Positions 22,067-35,375 of a DNA stretch of 64,000 nt are shown here, one piece after another (position 1 is the first letter of the stretch; each line of letters begins with the position of its first letter). The stretch spans positions 70,741,117-70,805,116 of the forward strand of contig CM060963.1 of NCBI GenBank assembly GCA_030765045.1. Reading direction: 5' to 3'. A program made the translations under genes and the position numbers. The DNA is from Tenodera sinensis (Eukaryota > Arthropoda > Insecta > Mantodea > Mantidae). Below the pieces are notes generated by a model. That model saw only the letters and a list, made by a program, of their open reading frames with translations. It was not told the origin of the DNA and searched no databases.

Positions 22067-25000
22067 GGAGCATTACTCAGCAATATATAAATACATGGTG
22101 ATCTGTTAAATTGCTTTCTCTTTGTTACACATCCTGGCAAAATGCCCATCTCACATCTTCTTTTAAATGCCAAGCACATAATACACAGTTTTCTAACTTG
22201 TGAATAAGCAAAACCTTAAGTTATAAATCCAGAAAATCTATGGAGCTTCTAAAAGAAAATGCTGTCATGTTGTGCATACTGTTTTAATTCTCTTAGATGC
22301 TCATTGCAAGAAAATGTATACAACCACATTCTGGATGGACAGTTAATGGTAGATCAAACATAAACCAGAATTTTTATAAAGTCCTTGATCCAATATAAAG
22401 TTAAAGTTATGTTAATATATTGTACTCGTGATTTTTTTCCATGAATTGCAGTTTTTAATGCCTTTGTTAAAGAAAAAGGAGGGGTGTATTTGCTGCTGGT
22501 TGAATGAGAACTCCTCTATCTGTATTATTGTTTAATCACTGTCCTCCTAAATCCTCTTTGAGCTTTCCAAACAATTGTGTCAGGGAAATTATTTAAACCT
22601 CGAGGAGAGATTTGTTTGATTAATCTCCAACTTTTGATATGCAAGCACCATTTTAGTGCTTATTGTAGAGAAGGATGACACCCTTAATATCACTTGTGAG
22701 GAACTGTTTCTATCTCATCCAGAAAATGGTAATATTAGGCAGTATTTAAATTTCTTTGCTCATGAATAGAATCTGCCAACAAAGAATCCAAGAACACAAT
22801 GTTTGCCCATGGTCCCACACTGATGAGGCTTGTTTTTTGTCAAAATTCTGCAACATTGAGAAAAAGTGTCTTAAAATTTCAAATGGTTTAACACCTTTAT
22901 GAGTTGTGGGTAGAAAGTACATGGTGAACACATATAATCTTATTCATTGTGCTACTAACAAGATAAGCAAGTTACCATATTGTACAACCAGAAAAGGGAT
23001 AGATTCCAGACATCTCTAAAACTCCTTTTAGAGGCATAAATTCAATATGTAAGCACTTAGAAGGAAATACTGGTTTGTAGTTGATTTATCCTCATAAAAT
23101 GAGGAATTCTTTATTGATCATGCTTTGCTTATGTCAGATCATTCCATATGAAGAAATAAACTATATAATTACATACAGAATACCCATATGTTTAATTTAT
23201 AGAATAAAGCACACAGTTGTAAACTACTGATAACAGAAGTAGATGTCTTCAGAGTATATAATCAATAATTCTGTTCCATTCTTCAACTGAAAGGGAGTAG
23301 AATTTCTTTTCATGTCCATTATGTCATGAGTAATGTCTTATTGATAATAAACTTTGGATTTCAATTCCGTGAAGACTAAGAAGATACAAATGTAAAGTAC
23401 TGGATAATTAACCAGTCTGCATGTTTATTGCTTACAAAGGCTCATACCTGTTTCCTGCACCTTCATAAATCTTACAGTTTATTTAAAACTTTGTGACATT
23501 TTCTTCAAGAGAGGACAAGCTATTTTCATATGAAAGACTGATTTAAATGTTTATGAAGAAAGGAAGCAAGAGTAACTTATTGCAGATGACAGAAATTTGA
23601 GAATTTACCATTGGACTATTTCACACCTGAAAATGCTCTTTACAGTTCATAAGAATGGAGTTGGACATGTTTAACACATTCTTTATCATGTGGAAAGTAG
23701 CAAATTAATAGTGCTGCTTTCAACAACCAGTGACTCTAGAAGAATGGCTTGTCATTTGTTTAAGGCAGTTGGTTTTGCTATAAATCTCTCATCATATAAT
23801 ATACCTTCTATTAGAAATAGGATATATGAAGGTCTAGCCAGTTGGTGGAATATCTCTTCTCACAAACCATCAAATTAAGTATTGCTGAAACCTCCGTAAG
23901 TATAGCATGTAAAGGAAACAAACAATGCTTGCCCCAGTGTTGGAAAGTGTAAAATAAGGTTGTCATTTACAGAAAAATGCTCACTGCAAGTTTCAACAAA
24001 TTCACGCAACTTTTGTTTTCTGCACTTTCATGACTTTTGTTGTCCATCATTAAAAAGCTTAATGGTTTAAGCCTGTTTTGAAAGGATTAATAAACCCAAT
24101 ATGTTTAGAACATTCCAGTTGTCATCTTCAAGGGGAAGTTAGCACCTGACTCTGGAAATGTTGGTTTTATTAATCATTTGAGATGTTCAAGCCAAACAAG
24201 ATTTCTTTATATTCAAGTAGAGTTAGAACTGAGGTGATATTTACTATCGTGTGTCCACCAGTGTCGCATTGCAACCAACAATTACTTTTCACTGTGTTAA
24301 CGATAAGGCTTTTTCAAAATAATCCCTCTGGCCAGAAGTACTCAAATATTTTAAAGTTAATATCTAAGCAGACAGTGAAGCAGAAAAATACATCCTCTTT
24401 TTACTTATTATTCCACAATGAATAATCATGTGAGATAAGCGATGCCTGGATTTTGATGCCTTCAAAATGTTTTAAATAGGACCTATAAAATGACTTCAAC
24501 AGGTTTAAAAAATGACACTAATTACGAGCAAAATTACCTAAAACATTTAATATGTTAAAATTAGTGCATAGAAAGTTTAATTTATACGTGGGTATAACTA
24601 CCATACAAGTAGAAAAGGTAAGAAGAACAATGATGAGATAATTTAGAAACATATTTATTCCATATTCTTGTTTGAAGAATATGAAAAGAAAATGTAGAAA
24701 CAAATTTTTGAAGCAGGACTTGCAAAACTGATACAAATGAAGACAACTTCATACCCTTAGATAATACCAAGCTGGCAATATGCACTTATTAAAAAAGGAT
24801 CTGCAAAATACCTAATATGGGACATGAATTCATAACAATAATTACATCTGCTCCCCTGACAATAGCTATCTCTCCACCCACCCTTTCCAGATGAATCATT
24901 AAATAGTAATATGAGCTTTTTCCAAGAATGCAAGTAAAGGCTGTACAAAGTTGCTCTTATTTCTTAGTTGAATAATCAAATTTCTGATTTTTGAAAAGTT

Positions 25001-26433
25001 ATTATGTAGAATATCAATAACATAAAACTCTTTATATAGCTACTCAATGTAAATGCAAGAAAATGACAAAATAAAGGCCTAAAATGGAAAAAATATATGT
25101 CTTAACAATAGAAGATGATATAAAATTACCAAAAAATACTTAATAAGTGTGCAGTTTCTTAAACTCGGAACACAGATAAGGATTTAAGCACACATTAGCA
25201 ATGCTTATGGTACAATTAAAAGATGTTATGAGAATCTGGGACTGGTAATAAGACATGACTCAGGATAGATTAATAGTTCAATAAATAGTGAGATGGTTTC
25301 ATTTTAGCATGAGCAAATAACTACTTGGCAGAAAAGTAGCCTAATGCTAGAACATTTGAGAAGTATAGAATTAAAATTCTGTTGGTTCGTTATTTAAAAA
25401 AAAAATTCAGTAGAGAGGAAGAACTGATATCCCCTAATCTAAAGGCACTTTTTAAAGTACTACATGCTCAACCATAATGCACTTAAATATGTTTACTACA
25501 GAAATCGTTTTTAAATTACAGAAATCATTTTTAAATTAAAAGTACTAATTATACTGTAAATGATTATTAAGAAAAATTGCAAAAAAAGTAATATTTTATA
25601 ATTTATTAATTGAAATTTTTGTACCAAGATTTAAAAGTAACCTTTCATTGTTTTTATCTCTGTATTTGAATACTAGAGAAAAGTGACAAATTCATAAAAA
25701 GGAAAGAACCATATGTTTAAATGCTGCTCTTGAAAGAAAGAAAGAAAGAATGGATGAAAATAGGCATTCTTTATCATTTCAGTTATCTCTGTAGACATTC
25801 CATTGATTTTGCTCGCATTAGAGTGATAGTATAGATTAAGTTAATTACTTAATTTTATTTTTGCTGTATCTGCATTAGTTTTTTCTTTTCCCTATGCAAT
25901 ACTTCATTGTGCCTACTATTGCTTCTGAAGCACACCTGCCTTTCTGTGTTCCTAAAGAATAGATTCATTGTTTTCATTCATACTCGTACATTGTGATGTA
26001 TTGTTTATCATGAGGAAGAACACATACGTCATATCATGATGCTCATTTTAAATGATAGCTGATTGCACAGAATATAACACAGCTATCAGAACATGCATGC
26101 ACACAAGAACCTTGTTTATCTGGCTTAGGTGACACCAGAGTTAACAGAGATCAACAAAAATTTAGATAACTGAGAAATAAAACTATTAAATGAAGGCAAA
26201 CTACAATTAAAAAAGATACTGGAATTTGGATCACTGCAAAAGTAAAAGAGAACATCTATGTCCCCCCTCAGACGGTCATGTAAAATAATGAGACATCTCC
26301 TAAATTTTAGTTTTGTTGTTCTTTGATACTACCCATGACAGTGGTATACTTATTGCTAGCTTGAAGGTTGTGATTAAATTATGCTAGCTGTTTTAAACTT
26401 GAACCACACACATAATGTAATCAAATATATTAC
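22067..26433. other. Unassigned AT-rich DNA
   Basis: Over 4 kb without a supported gene on either strand. Open frames are short, overlapping and motif-free. A small duplication (GAAATCGTTTTTAAATTACA, then GAAATCATTTTTAAATTA) lies at 25501-25538, and a (GAAA)n patch at about 25733-25750. Confidence 0.5.
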
Positions 26434-26494
26434 AACTATGTTAAGTAGATTTTCCGGGTTTGTGGGCCGTGGTCGAGTTGGATTACCTTCCTCC

Positions 26495-26529
26495 GACGTT
26501 TCGCTGGAAACTGCATCCAGCATCTTCAG
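26495..26529 (-). ncRNA. Hammerhead-ribozyme-like motif, left arm
   Basis: The minus strand reads CTGAAGA (fits the CUGANGA box), stem II TGCTGG...CCAGC, then CGAAACGTC. GAAAC followed directly by GTC gives the minimal stem III and cleavage triplet seen in retroelement hammerheads. The neighbouring CC/GG can start stem I. This is the most canonical core in the window. Confidence 0.6.
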
Positions 26530-26698
26530 GGTCAACCTCTGTTATTAGCGGCTGCACATAAATTAAAGTTCACTACAAACTTTCATATTCATCTTTGTTT
26601 GTTATTAGTGTCCATGGTAACAATAACAAACAAAGATGAATATGAAAGTTTGTAGTGAACTTTAATTTATGTGCAGCCGCTAATAACAGAGGTTGACC

Positions 26699-26733
26699 CT
26701 GAAGATGCTGGACGCAGTTTCCAGCGAAACTTC
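26699..26733 (+). ncRNA. Hammerhead-ribozyme-like motif, right arm
   Basis: The plus strand reads CTGAAGA, stem II TGCTGG...CCAGC, CGAAAC, then TTC where the left arm has GTC. That change breaks the minimal stem III, so this copy is less likely to cleave than its partner. Confidence 0.5.
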
Positions 26734-26818
26734 GGAGGAAGGTAATCCAACTCGACCACGGCCCACAAACCCGGAAAATCTACTTAACATAGTTGATAAT
26801 GCCGGCCGTGAAAGCCTC

Positions 26819-29316
26819 AGCACTTATAAATATATTACAGCCAAAACTTTACTCATTTTGCCCTAACAGTTTAGAAATTATGCCTAAATTTGTTTATTTT
26901 CTGGCACATCATTAATAAAGTCCCATATGACACAAATTTTAAAATTTTGGTCTAATATTTTAACTCTTCGTTCAAAATATATCTTCTTTTTAAAAAATTG
27001 CATTAGATTTTTGTTTCTCCTTCCAACATTTTTTAAATTTACTATTGTTTTTTAACCTAAAAATTGTAATTTTTGTGTTTGAAAATTAAAATATTTGCAA
27101 CACCTGTGACAATAAAGCCTACATTTTGCAGGAAGAAAAATGCTGAAAATATCAATAGCGAGAAAACAGCACTGGAGAATTTGAATGCTTACATAGCTCA
27201 CATTAAAGTCCAAGTGACATTTAAGCATGCTGTAGGACATTTAAAAATGGCATCTGGAGGGAAATTATGATTTCTTCTCATTCACGAATGTCTCAACTAT
27301 TTAATAGTATTCAAATAAACAGATTGTTTTTTTCTCAATTTTTATGAAATTTGTCACACATATTCTTAAGCTACCTGGACTGCTAACTTTACAATGGTGC
27401 ATATTTGTGTTTTTATCAAAAGACAGACTTATTTTCATGGTAAAAGGTAAGCAAAAATCAATCAGGATGAACCAGATATCCAAATTAATGAAGGTTGGAT
27501 AAACAAGGTTCTTGTATACTGCATAAACAGAATTTTTGCTAAAAGTACATTTTATATTTGTCATGATGGACTCAGCTCTCTTTGCACCAAAGGTGGTACT
27601 TTAAAAGGTATTTTAACATAAAAGTCGCAAAGGGACTAAATGCATTCTGTTTGGGTACTCCTTAAATGCGTTGATAGCTACTAGTTACTACATGCCGGAA
27701 TCTAGTTTTTAACTCTTTTCTGCAAAGGGGAATCATCAGGCAGTTTAGGAACTTGAATGTTTCTGTAACAGTTCTTAGTGACTTTTTGCTCATAGATGGA
27801 TAACTGCTGATGAGTGGATAAAATAGTTTTCAAATATTACAACTCTGCAAGTTGCTCTTTTAAATGGCAATAATCATAATCTCTTAAATGGTAGTGTTGA
27901 AATGCTAGTCTTACTGTATTCATGTTAAAATATTGAGTGCTTTGATGAGCCTTGTTCTTATTCTGTATAGTATTTATTGATTTCAGAGTGAGATTTTGGT
28001 TAACTGCATAGCAGGGTATGCTGGGAATAGCACTAATTTATTTCTTCTTTGTATAGCTGGCAAAGAATAACTTTGTTCTTATGTCACTTCCCCCCCCCCC
28101 CCTTTAGTTACATTAACAAAATGTAATATGCCTAGAAATTCAAAGAAATGTGTGCATGTTTTAGCCATGAACATGAAACATTAAAACAGAATAAAGCTTT
28201 TATAATTCATATATGCAGTTTTTTTAAAGCATTCTACATAGTCATGAAGTATATTCTTATATTTACATTTAAAAATGACAGCATTATCCAGATGTCCAGA
28301 AGAAAAAACTATTAATAACATAAAGATATTACAGATAAAATGCATTTGTTTTCATCACAATTTAATCTTCATCAGAGACTAGGAAGCATGGAATGGCAGA
28401 GAGCAATGTCATTTTCAGAAGGAAGGAGGAAATTCCTGTGGTGATCCTTTAGTGGGAAGCCAGTGGTACATTTCAAGCCAAATGATCTCAATGCCTCTGT
28501 TATGTTCTTAAGAGCTGTAGTGCTGCTTTTGAACCATTATCTCTGCTTACAATTTTCCCTTTGCTTCCAGTACATCACCAGATTAGTAAACTGCTTTATT
28601 CGTTCTCAAAGCATTTTTATTTGGAACACTTTCACTTCTATGAGCCTTGCATAACAGTTATGTAATGCATGTGTTGAATATCAATATTGAGTTAAATATT
28701 CATCCTTCAATTAAAATACAAGGCACAGACAGAAGATAACAAAGCTCCAGTTGGCAGTAAAAGAGAAAAAATCCAACATATCCAGCATATTTGTGAATTC
28801 CTAATAAAAAGCTATAAAGCTAAATGTTTTGGACTGAATAACTTCATATTGTTTTGGTATTTCTGTAAAAATTTATAGAAAATTGTGGTAGATGAATAAC
28901 CATGTTCTGTACAATTCACTGACTTAAGTTGCAAAATATTTAACTGGCGTTAGAAATGTAATATCAAACTAGCCAATATAGCAGTCATGTCAACAGATGC
29001 TACTGGTAGCAAGAATGCTCCAAATACAACGGTAGCATGCTCTTCAACCTTCAGTGTGCCAAGTGACTGTACGACCATGCGAGGATCACTGTACCTAGGG
29101 CTAATTGTTGCACTGAACTCATGCACACGCAGCCATGGCTCTGTCAAAACCTAGTATGGCTTTCATTTCCAATATTAAATATCCGGATTTAGCTTGGGAA
29201 AAGTAGAATTCATTTAACACCCGTTATGTCGATATAAAAAACTGAGAAAAAATTATTGTATTTTTGACACGCCCCTTTCTGCAAAAGTTAATGATATTTA
29301 AGATGCAGCAATTCAA
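26819..29316. other. Unassigned DNA
   Basis: No gene supported. A C-rich run lies near 28090-28103. Open frames at 27073-27270 and 28463-28654 have no family resemblance and no codon or splice support. Confidence 0.5.
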
Positions 29317-29604
29317 ATGGAGCTAATTGAATTGAGATGTGACTGTCCACTTACTGAAAAATGCAACACCCTCAGTGGTGTAGAATTCTACATAGGTCTT
29401 CTTGATTCACACTTTCCAAATCTTATTGACATAGTTGCAAAAATAATAGCTATGTTTGTCAGCACATGCAAACAGGCATTTTCCATAATGCAGTTGCTGA
29501 AAAATTAGCACAGGTCTCGGATCAGCGACGATAATCTGCGTAATAGTTTATGTATATGCCTTGCCAATAACTTACATCCCTATTTTAAAGAATTAGCAGA
29601 TTAA
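29317..29604 (+). pseudogene. hAT transposase C-terminal fragment, one in-frame stop
   Basis: A single frame of 95 residues carries the hAT C-terminal dimerisation pattern: MELIELRCD, FYIGLLDSHFPNL, AMFVSTCKQAFSIMQLLKN, then after a TAG stop (29506-29508) RSRISDDNLRNSL. This layout (FPNL, a Ser/Thr-Cys-x-x-x-FS-x-M core, then RSR-(L/I)-(S/T)-D-x-x-L) is that of hAT elements related to GTF2I-repeat-domain-containing genes. The N-terminal zinc finger and catalytic region are absent. Confidence 0.78.
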
Positions 29605-31799
29605 CATGAAAAGAAGAAAATGGAGAAGTAAAGTTTTCAACAAACCCTCTCCGTTGCTGCCCTGAGCTCCCAGTGCATTCAAGCTAACTTCATGGCACAT
29701 GACTGCAACATAGTAAAAAATTACTAAACTTCTAATTTAAAAATAAAAGTGTGCATTTTAATGATTTTAATGATTTAATGATTACCTGACATAAAAACAT
29801 ATTTTAATTATTTGGATTAGCATTAAATACATGATTAATATTTTAATCAATTTAATGAAGGCCTGTTTTGCATATCTAAATTAAAATCATTCATACACAA
29901 AAACACCCCCTCTCTCTCTCTCTCTCCCTCCCTCCCTCTAAAATCTTAGATAAATGAGATTAGTACTCAAAATGTGCAGTACTCTGAGGAGCAAGTATTC
30001 AAGAACTGTGTAGGACACTACATTTTTTTTAGAAAATGTATACTGCATTTCTATCTCAAGAACTCAATTTTTAATGAACTGCTATTTATTATCTTATATA
30101 ATGACTCTTTCAGTATATCATTCACTCCATATTATTTTTGGGCATTGGCAGCTAGGCAAGAAAGAAAAGTACACGATGAATGCACACATTTTTTAAAACA
30201 TTCGTTCCTTGCCAAATTATTTAGAACACTATACTTGGTTTTGTGATGACCAGTTATTCGCATGAGAAGGCATACTTCTGCCTAGTTTGTTGTATGTTTA
30301 TCATGTGCTTCTTACAAAATTGTTAATTCATTGAGAGGGTGAAAAAGGTTAGTGAAGTGTTTATCCTCATCGGGTTTCTCAGGCTACAACACTGTATGAA
30401 TGAGCTAACTTATATATACAACTCGCAATAATCAGTGTGAATGAGTTAGAAGGTTCGAAGGAATGCACTCAAACAGGGTAATTGACACTTATACTAAGAT
30501 ATAACTTTTTAATTCTGAACTTACAAATTGCAGGAAAGTAAATGCATTAATTTCTGAAATGTAATCTCTTCTTTTTCACTAAGTTCCTCCCAAATACTAT
30601 ACACTTAGATGAGGAATTGCATTCTAATGGGCTATAGTGTAGAAAATACACATTGTGGTAGAATCTTCAAGACTAAATAGACTTTATGCTTTATTTGCCT
30701 CTCTGGAATAATTTAAGCTCAGATGAAAGACAATGATTCAGACCTGTTGTATTTTGTTTTGCTTAACTGTAAAAACTGCATTAGTTTCTGTAACAGCTAT
30801 CAAGATACATGGCTATTTTGGAAGCAGCCATATTTAGAGGAATTTCTGTAGAACATTGATGTTATTTAATAATAAGCAAGTCTCAGTTTAAAACAATAAA
30901 CCAAGCTTATATTTTGTTTTATTTTATCAGAAAATTTTGCACTATATTTGCTTGTATCAAACATTTTGTGAATGACAAGTCTAAAAAGACAAACTATTTT
31001 GATACTGCAGTAAAGTAATTTGATATGATGTACTGTTACATTGCTATTAAGTATCTAAAACTAGTGCTAATTGCAGAAAAAATAGTCAATCAGTGTAAGA
31101 TGTGTTTTATGTTTCATAAGGGTGATGAGTTATGTCCCACTTAATGTATGCAATCTCTTAACATCCAATAATTGTGATAGAAGTTATCAGTTTATTGTTG
31201 AAAATTAATGTTGTTTTTTAGTGTTGCATTAATTCTTGTTTAAACATAGTAAGATTTTTATTATTATTATTATTTTGGTTTTTGTTAATTATATGTTGAT
31301 GTGGGTTGTTTTTCTCTTGGGGATTTAATAAAGAATAAGTGATGAAGTTGACCTGATGCTGTTACTTTTTTTTGGCTCTTTATGTTTATTAACAATAAGA
31401 GAACAGGATAATACACATGTATACGATTCTTGAGTTTTAGTTTCAGATATATTTTCTTCTTTTGCATAACAATAGTCAAGATGTCTTTTTCTATTTCCAA
31501 ATGAGGTATACGTTTTCCACTAGTGTGACTGTTGACAAAGATGAGAACACCATCATTGATGCTTGTTGATTATTCAAATACCAATATTTATTCCCAAGCA
31601 TTAGTTATCATTTGTCAAAAATATTAAGCAGTGTTTGTAGAAAAATCAGAAGCTAGAATTCAAGTTATATTCAAATTCCAATATTCCAGAGTGCATTTAA
31701 AATTTTTATCTAAAATTGCTCTAAATTTAGCCACTGAACTGCTGTTAATAGTGGTCATGAACTATTCCAACAAAATTTATAAGCTTAATTAAACTAAGG
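29605..31799. other. Unassigned DNA
   Basis: Contains a short (CT)n patch at about 29908-29936 and small (ATT)n patches near 31258. No gene or mobile element could be supported. Confidence 0.5.
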
Positions 31800-31885
31800 A
31801 GGATGGGAACAATCTATTTCTATCTCCAGCCAGGAAACAAACCTGGCGCCTCTAGATTTGCTAACCACCAGGTCATAGAGGCAGT
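31800..31885 (-). mobile_element. tRNA-like SINE head fragment
   Basis: On the minus strand the segment has TGACCTGGTGGTTAGCA (A-box-like) and CCAGGTTTGTTTCCTGG (B-box-like, within a short palindrome). It is short and lacks a recognisable body, so it is either a truncated SINE or a tRNA-derived relic. Confidence 0.5.
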
Positions 31886-32012
31886 CTGATTGTTCTTTTA
31901 AAACAATTGTGTAGAGAAAGGTGTTGCAAAGATTTTTAATTATAAATTTAATGGATGAGTTTTACAATAATTGTTATTTGACTCGTGTCACTAATCAGAA
32001 TGACATCCACAC

Positions 32013-32227
32013 CTTTTTTTTGTAGTGTTTAACATCTGCTTTTACTACTATAGCACTGCAGGTGATAATACTGATGATACGTGGAATGAGATGGCGGGGC
32101 AAATGGGAGAACCCGGTGGAAACCCACCCCAGCGCTGCTTCGTCCACCATAAATCCCATATGTGGTTGGTTGGGATCGAACCAGGCCACTTTGGTGGGAA
32201 GTGAATGGTCTAACCACTCAGCTACAG
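32013..32227 (-). mobile_element. tRNA-derived SINE, family B, with 8-bp target duplication
   Basis: Minus strand: A box TAGCTGAGTGGTTAGACC, B box GGTTCGATCCC, body with ATGGTGGACGAAGC and GGGTTCTCCCATTTG, tail AGTAAAAGCAGATGTTAAAC then an A-rich run (T-rich at 32014-32021 on the plus strand). The flanks ATCCACAC (32005-32012) and ATCCACAC (32228-32235) are identical. Other family B pieces are at 49963-50004 and 55471-55648. Confidence 0.9.
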
Positions 32228-32235
32228 ATCCACAC

Positions 32236-35200
32236 TTGTGGGGAGAATTAAGTAAATTGCACTGTATGTTTTTGATCCCTCCTCCATGTAAATTGTATTA
32301 TAATTTCAGAACTTAAATTTATACTCTTGTTGCTCATGAAGTATTTATTTATTGCAGAGATTTCAGTTTATCACTAGCCCCAATTGTGACATGTATAAAA
32401 CAATAAATGAGGAATTAATACATTGTGCAGAATGAATTGTTAAAAACATTTTATTGTGAAAAAATATGGCACTCATCTTTCCTCTAACCTCCCTATTTTT
32501 TTATACCAACAAAAACAAAGCTACTTAAAATAAATGATTCAAGTCCATGGGTGGGTATGTCTTAATTGCGAAGTATGTAGCCAGGAGTTCATGAAATAGT
32601 TATAGGTGTAGCTTTTAGCTAAGGAGTCATGCAACCAGCTTTAGCTTTGCAACTGTTCCCTAGGTCAATTTGATGGCAATGTTTTATCTCTCCATCATGA
32701 GTAGTAATACACTCAAGTAGCATTCTTTAACTGTTAAGCAGCTTATGACAGAAATAATTCATGAAACACTATGTTCCTTACTGACAAAGCACTTTTTATT
32801 CATGGAATAAAAGTAAAATCTGTCTCAGTAAAAGAGGAAACATGAAATCTCTAATTCAATAATATTTTAGGGTTCTTTCAATGATATTTGATAAAAGATG
32901 ACATGCAAAATTTTATGGATATGTTTAATTTATCTGAAGATCGGTGCCAAGGATATGCGCTATTTTGGCTACATTATTAATCATTTGTCGACTAACATGT
33001 AATGGGAAGTATTGTGGCTTTGTCCAGGTTTTCTGTTCACTGTTGCTGCACTTTGTTCTCATATTCAGTTCACTTTCTTCTGTTATGTAGTGGCATAACA
33101 AAATATGCTTGATGTCTCTTTTTTCAAATGGTTCACTTGCTGGGGAGTTGAACACAAGATGTTCCTAATCCCTTGCTATAAGGGCACATCACCAGACTTG
33201 CCACAAACCCATTCAGAGAACAGCACTTTTTATCACACCAGAACTGCATTCACTAACTCACTTGTGTCTGGCTCACTAGCTACTGCACCAGACTCACTCA
33301 CGTACTCACTTCGCGAGACTGACAGACTCAACATGTAGCCATTGGAAATGCCCACACAGTTCCAGAATGTCCAATATGGCAAAACTTCTAGCAGAGTCTA
33401 GTTATCTGGCTGTGTTTCCTGTTTAAACTGGGCAAGCCCGCTGCTTATCTGTTTATCATTCTGACTGCCCTGTGCCGACCTCCCAATAACCTTGGGCTAT
33501 AGCAGTATGAAAAAGTTTGTAGTATATCAGCAATTCTTTTTCTTTCTTGGAAGTGCTAATAAGATATTGAAGTCATACCTAGAAAATCAGTTAAATTTGC
33601 ATAAACTTTTAATTATAATGGCAACATAATATTAAAAATATGAATGAATTTCCTGACCTTTATAGTCAGAGCTGTTTGCATCAAAGTTGAAAAATAACCC
33701 TTAGCAAGTGTTCAACAAAATGAGACGTAAATGCCAAAATAAAATTATTGTTGCTCTGTAATAGCAGGCTAAGACTGCATATTGATTATTATTTTCCCAT
33801 TTCTCTTGTCTTACTTTCTTTGGTTTATGGAATGTGCTAAATAGTATGCCATATTTAAGTTACCACATTAAAATTTTTGCTATTCTATTAGAAAACCTTT
33901 TTTTGAGTGTATATTATTAAAAATAGGATAAATTTAAAACCATTTACTATCCAGTGCAATTCATGATCAATTCTAAAGTAAGTTATACCACGTGTTCACT
34001 AACCACTTATAATTTCTAAGATATGCAGCCTTACAATCTACTAAAGTCACATTGTTGTTACTCCACTTGTTCAGTACATAGTAGTCTATTAATCCATCTG
34101 TTGTAATTAATGTGAAGAAGATATACTGGTTCTGCAATATGACCTGAACAGAAACCAGAAAAAGTGGCTATAAAATGGATATTAAGTACAGAAATGTCAA
34201 CCTTCTTTAGCATGTAATATCATAGTCCTTTCAGTCTGAATGTGTACTTAATTGAGTCCCACATTTACAACAAATGAGGGTGAGTGGTTAGTCATATTAG
34301 ATATATGTTTGTTGAATTACTACATGTTTGCAGGACCAGTCATATCAAATTAAGCCCTGATCATCAATTTAAGCCAAGAAAAATGTTAGGAGATAGTAGT
34401 CTGAGATATTATAGATGTGTACATTTAACCACACTGTCCTCTTAAAGATGCATACAGGCATGCAAGCTAAGCTCATTGCATTCTACATCAATTATCAAGA
34501 ATTGAAAGGAGATACATTCACAACACTGTTCAAGCTGAGCCGATCATGCACTTATGAACACATGAACATTTTGCTTATTTACAAAGTGACACACAGAAAG
34601 CAGTATGCTCTACATGCATCTTGATGTGTAGGAAAGATAAAACATTCCTTTGAACTGGCAAGGTAAAAGTGACCAGCAGAATATCTCTCTGTACACTGTT
34701 AATCTGCAGGTAGCAAGGTCAGACTCAGGTTACATTACAGAACTCTGCAGAAAGAACACTGGATATAGTTAGCTACTATGTTTGACTTCCTGACCTTCAC
34801 AGTGAACATTTAACACCAGTGACAACATAACCTGGATGAATGTCATGCATCGAGTGACTGACTACATTCTCTTATAATAAACTTGAAATTATTTATATCC
34901 AAGTGCAAAAGCAAACACATTCAGACTTTTCATGATCACTGCATTTTTCATTTATTATACTGCTACTACTTAGGTTAATACTAAATTTCATCTCGCCTAA
35001 GACACAATGGTTGCTGCTGTTGAACAAATTAACTGACATTGATGATGAACAAGACAATAATGCATTTGTTTTACAAAAAAGGTTCTGAAGCCCTCAGATG
35101 TGGCACAGTTCTGAAAGTTTTAAAATGATCTCAGTTTTGATAACTTGTGTAAAGTAAATGAAATTAACAAAAAATGCCTAGATTTATCTCCTGCTTTTAT

Positions 35201-35375
35201 ACCTGCTTAGGATTAGGTGCATTATGTTCAACATCTAATTGGTTGTGTTGACTAATTGCCAGAGCTATACATGGTTAATAAGTAACACAATCTGAACAGC
35301 ACTTGCTTATAGTGAACATTAAACAAAAATACTAATTATTGTTGACATTTGTCTAAGGGTTCAAAATGATACACT
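32236..35375. other. Unassigned DNA
   Basis: No gene supported. On the minus strand, 33480-32925 has mixed composition and a 76-codon frame (from a GTG at 33155) beginning VFNSPASEPFEKRDIKHILL. I could not place it in any family, and its upstream in-frame stop and lack of ATG argue against a complete gene. It may be part of an old retroelement. Confidence 0.45.

Larger units (their letters stand above)
26434..26818. mobile_element. Large near-perfect inverted repeat of Penelope-like terminal segments
   Basis: Arms 26434-26606 and 26622-26794 are 173 bp each, separated by 15 nt. I count only two mismatches (ATGC/ACGC near stem II, and ACGTC/ACTTC). Each arm carries a hammerhead-like core pointing outward. 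Right of the second arm is CCGGCCGTGAAAGCCT (26802-26817), the family signature also seen at 11.3, 17.2 and 50.2 kb. Inverted terminal segments with hammerhead motifs are typical of Penelope-like retroelements. There is no reverse transcriptase or GIY-YIG coding sequence here, so this is a solo or deleted terminal structure. Confidence 0.75.

Noticed and set aside
27073..27270. 65-codon plus-strand frame with a TTTTGCAG acceptor-like site inside
   Set aside because: No donor, no homology pattern and low-complexity upstream; most likely chance.
32925..33155. 76-codon minus-strand frame beginning VFNSPASEPFEKRD
   Set aside because: No ATG, an upstream in-frame stop and no recognised family. 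Noted under the surrounding stretch rather than called as a gene.
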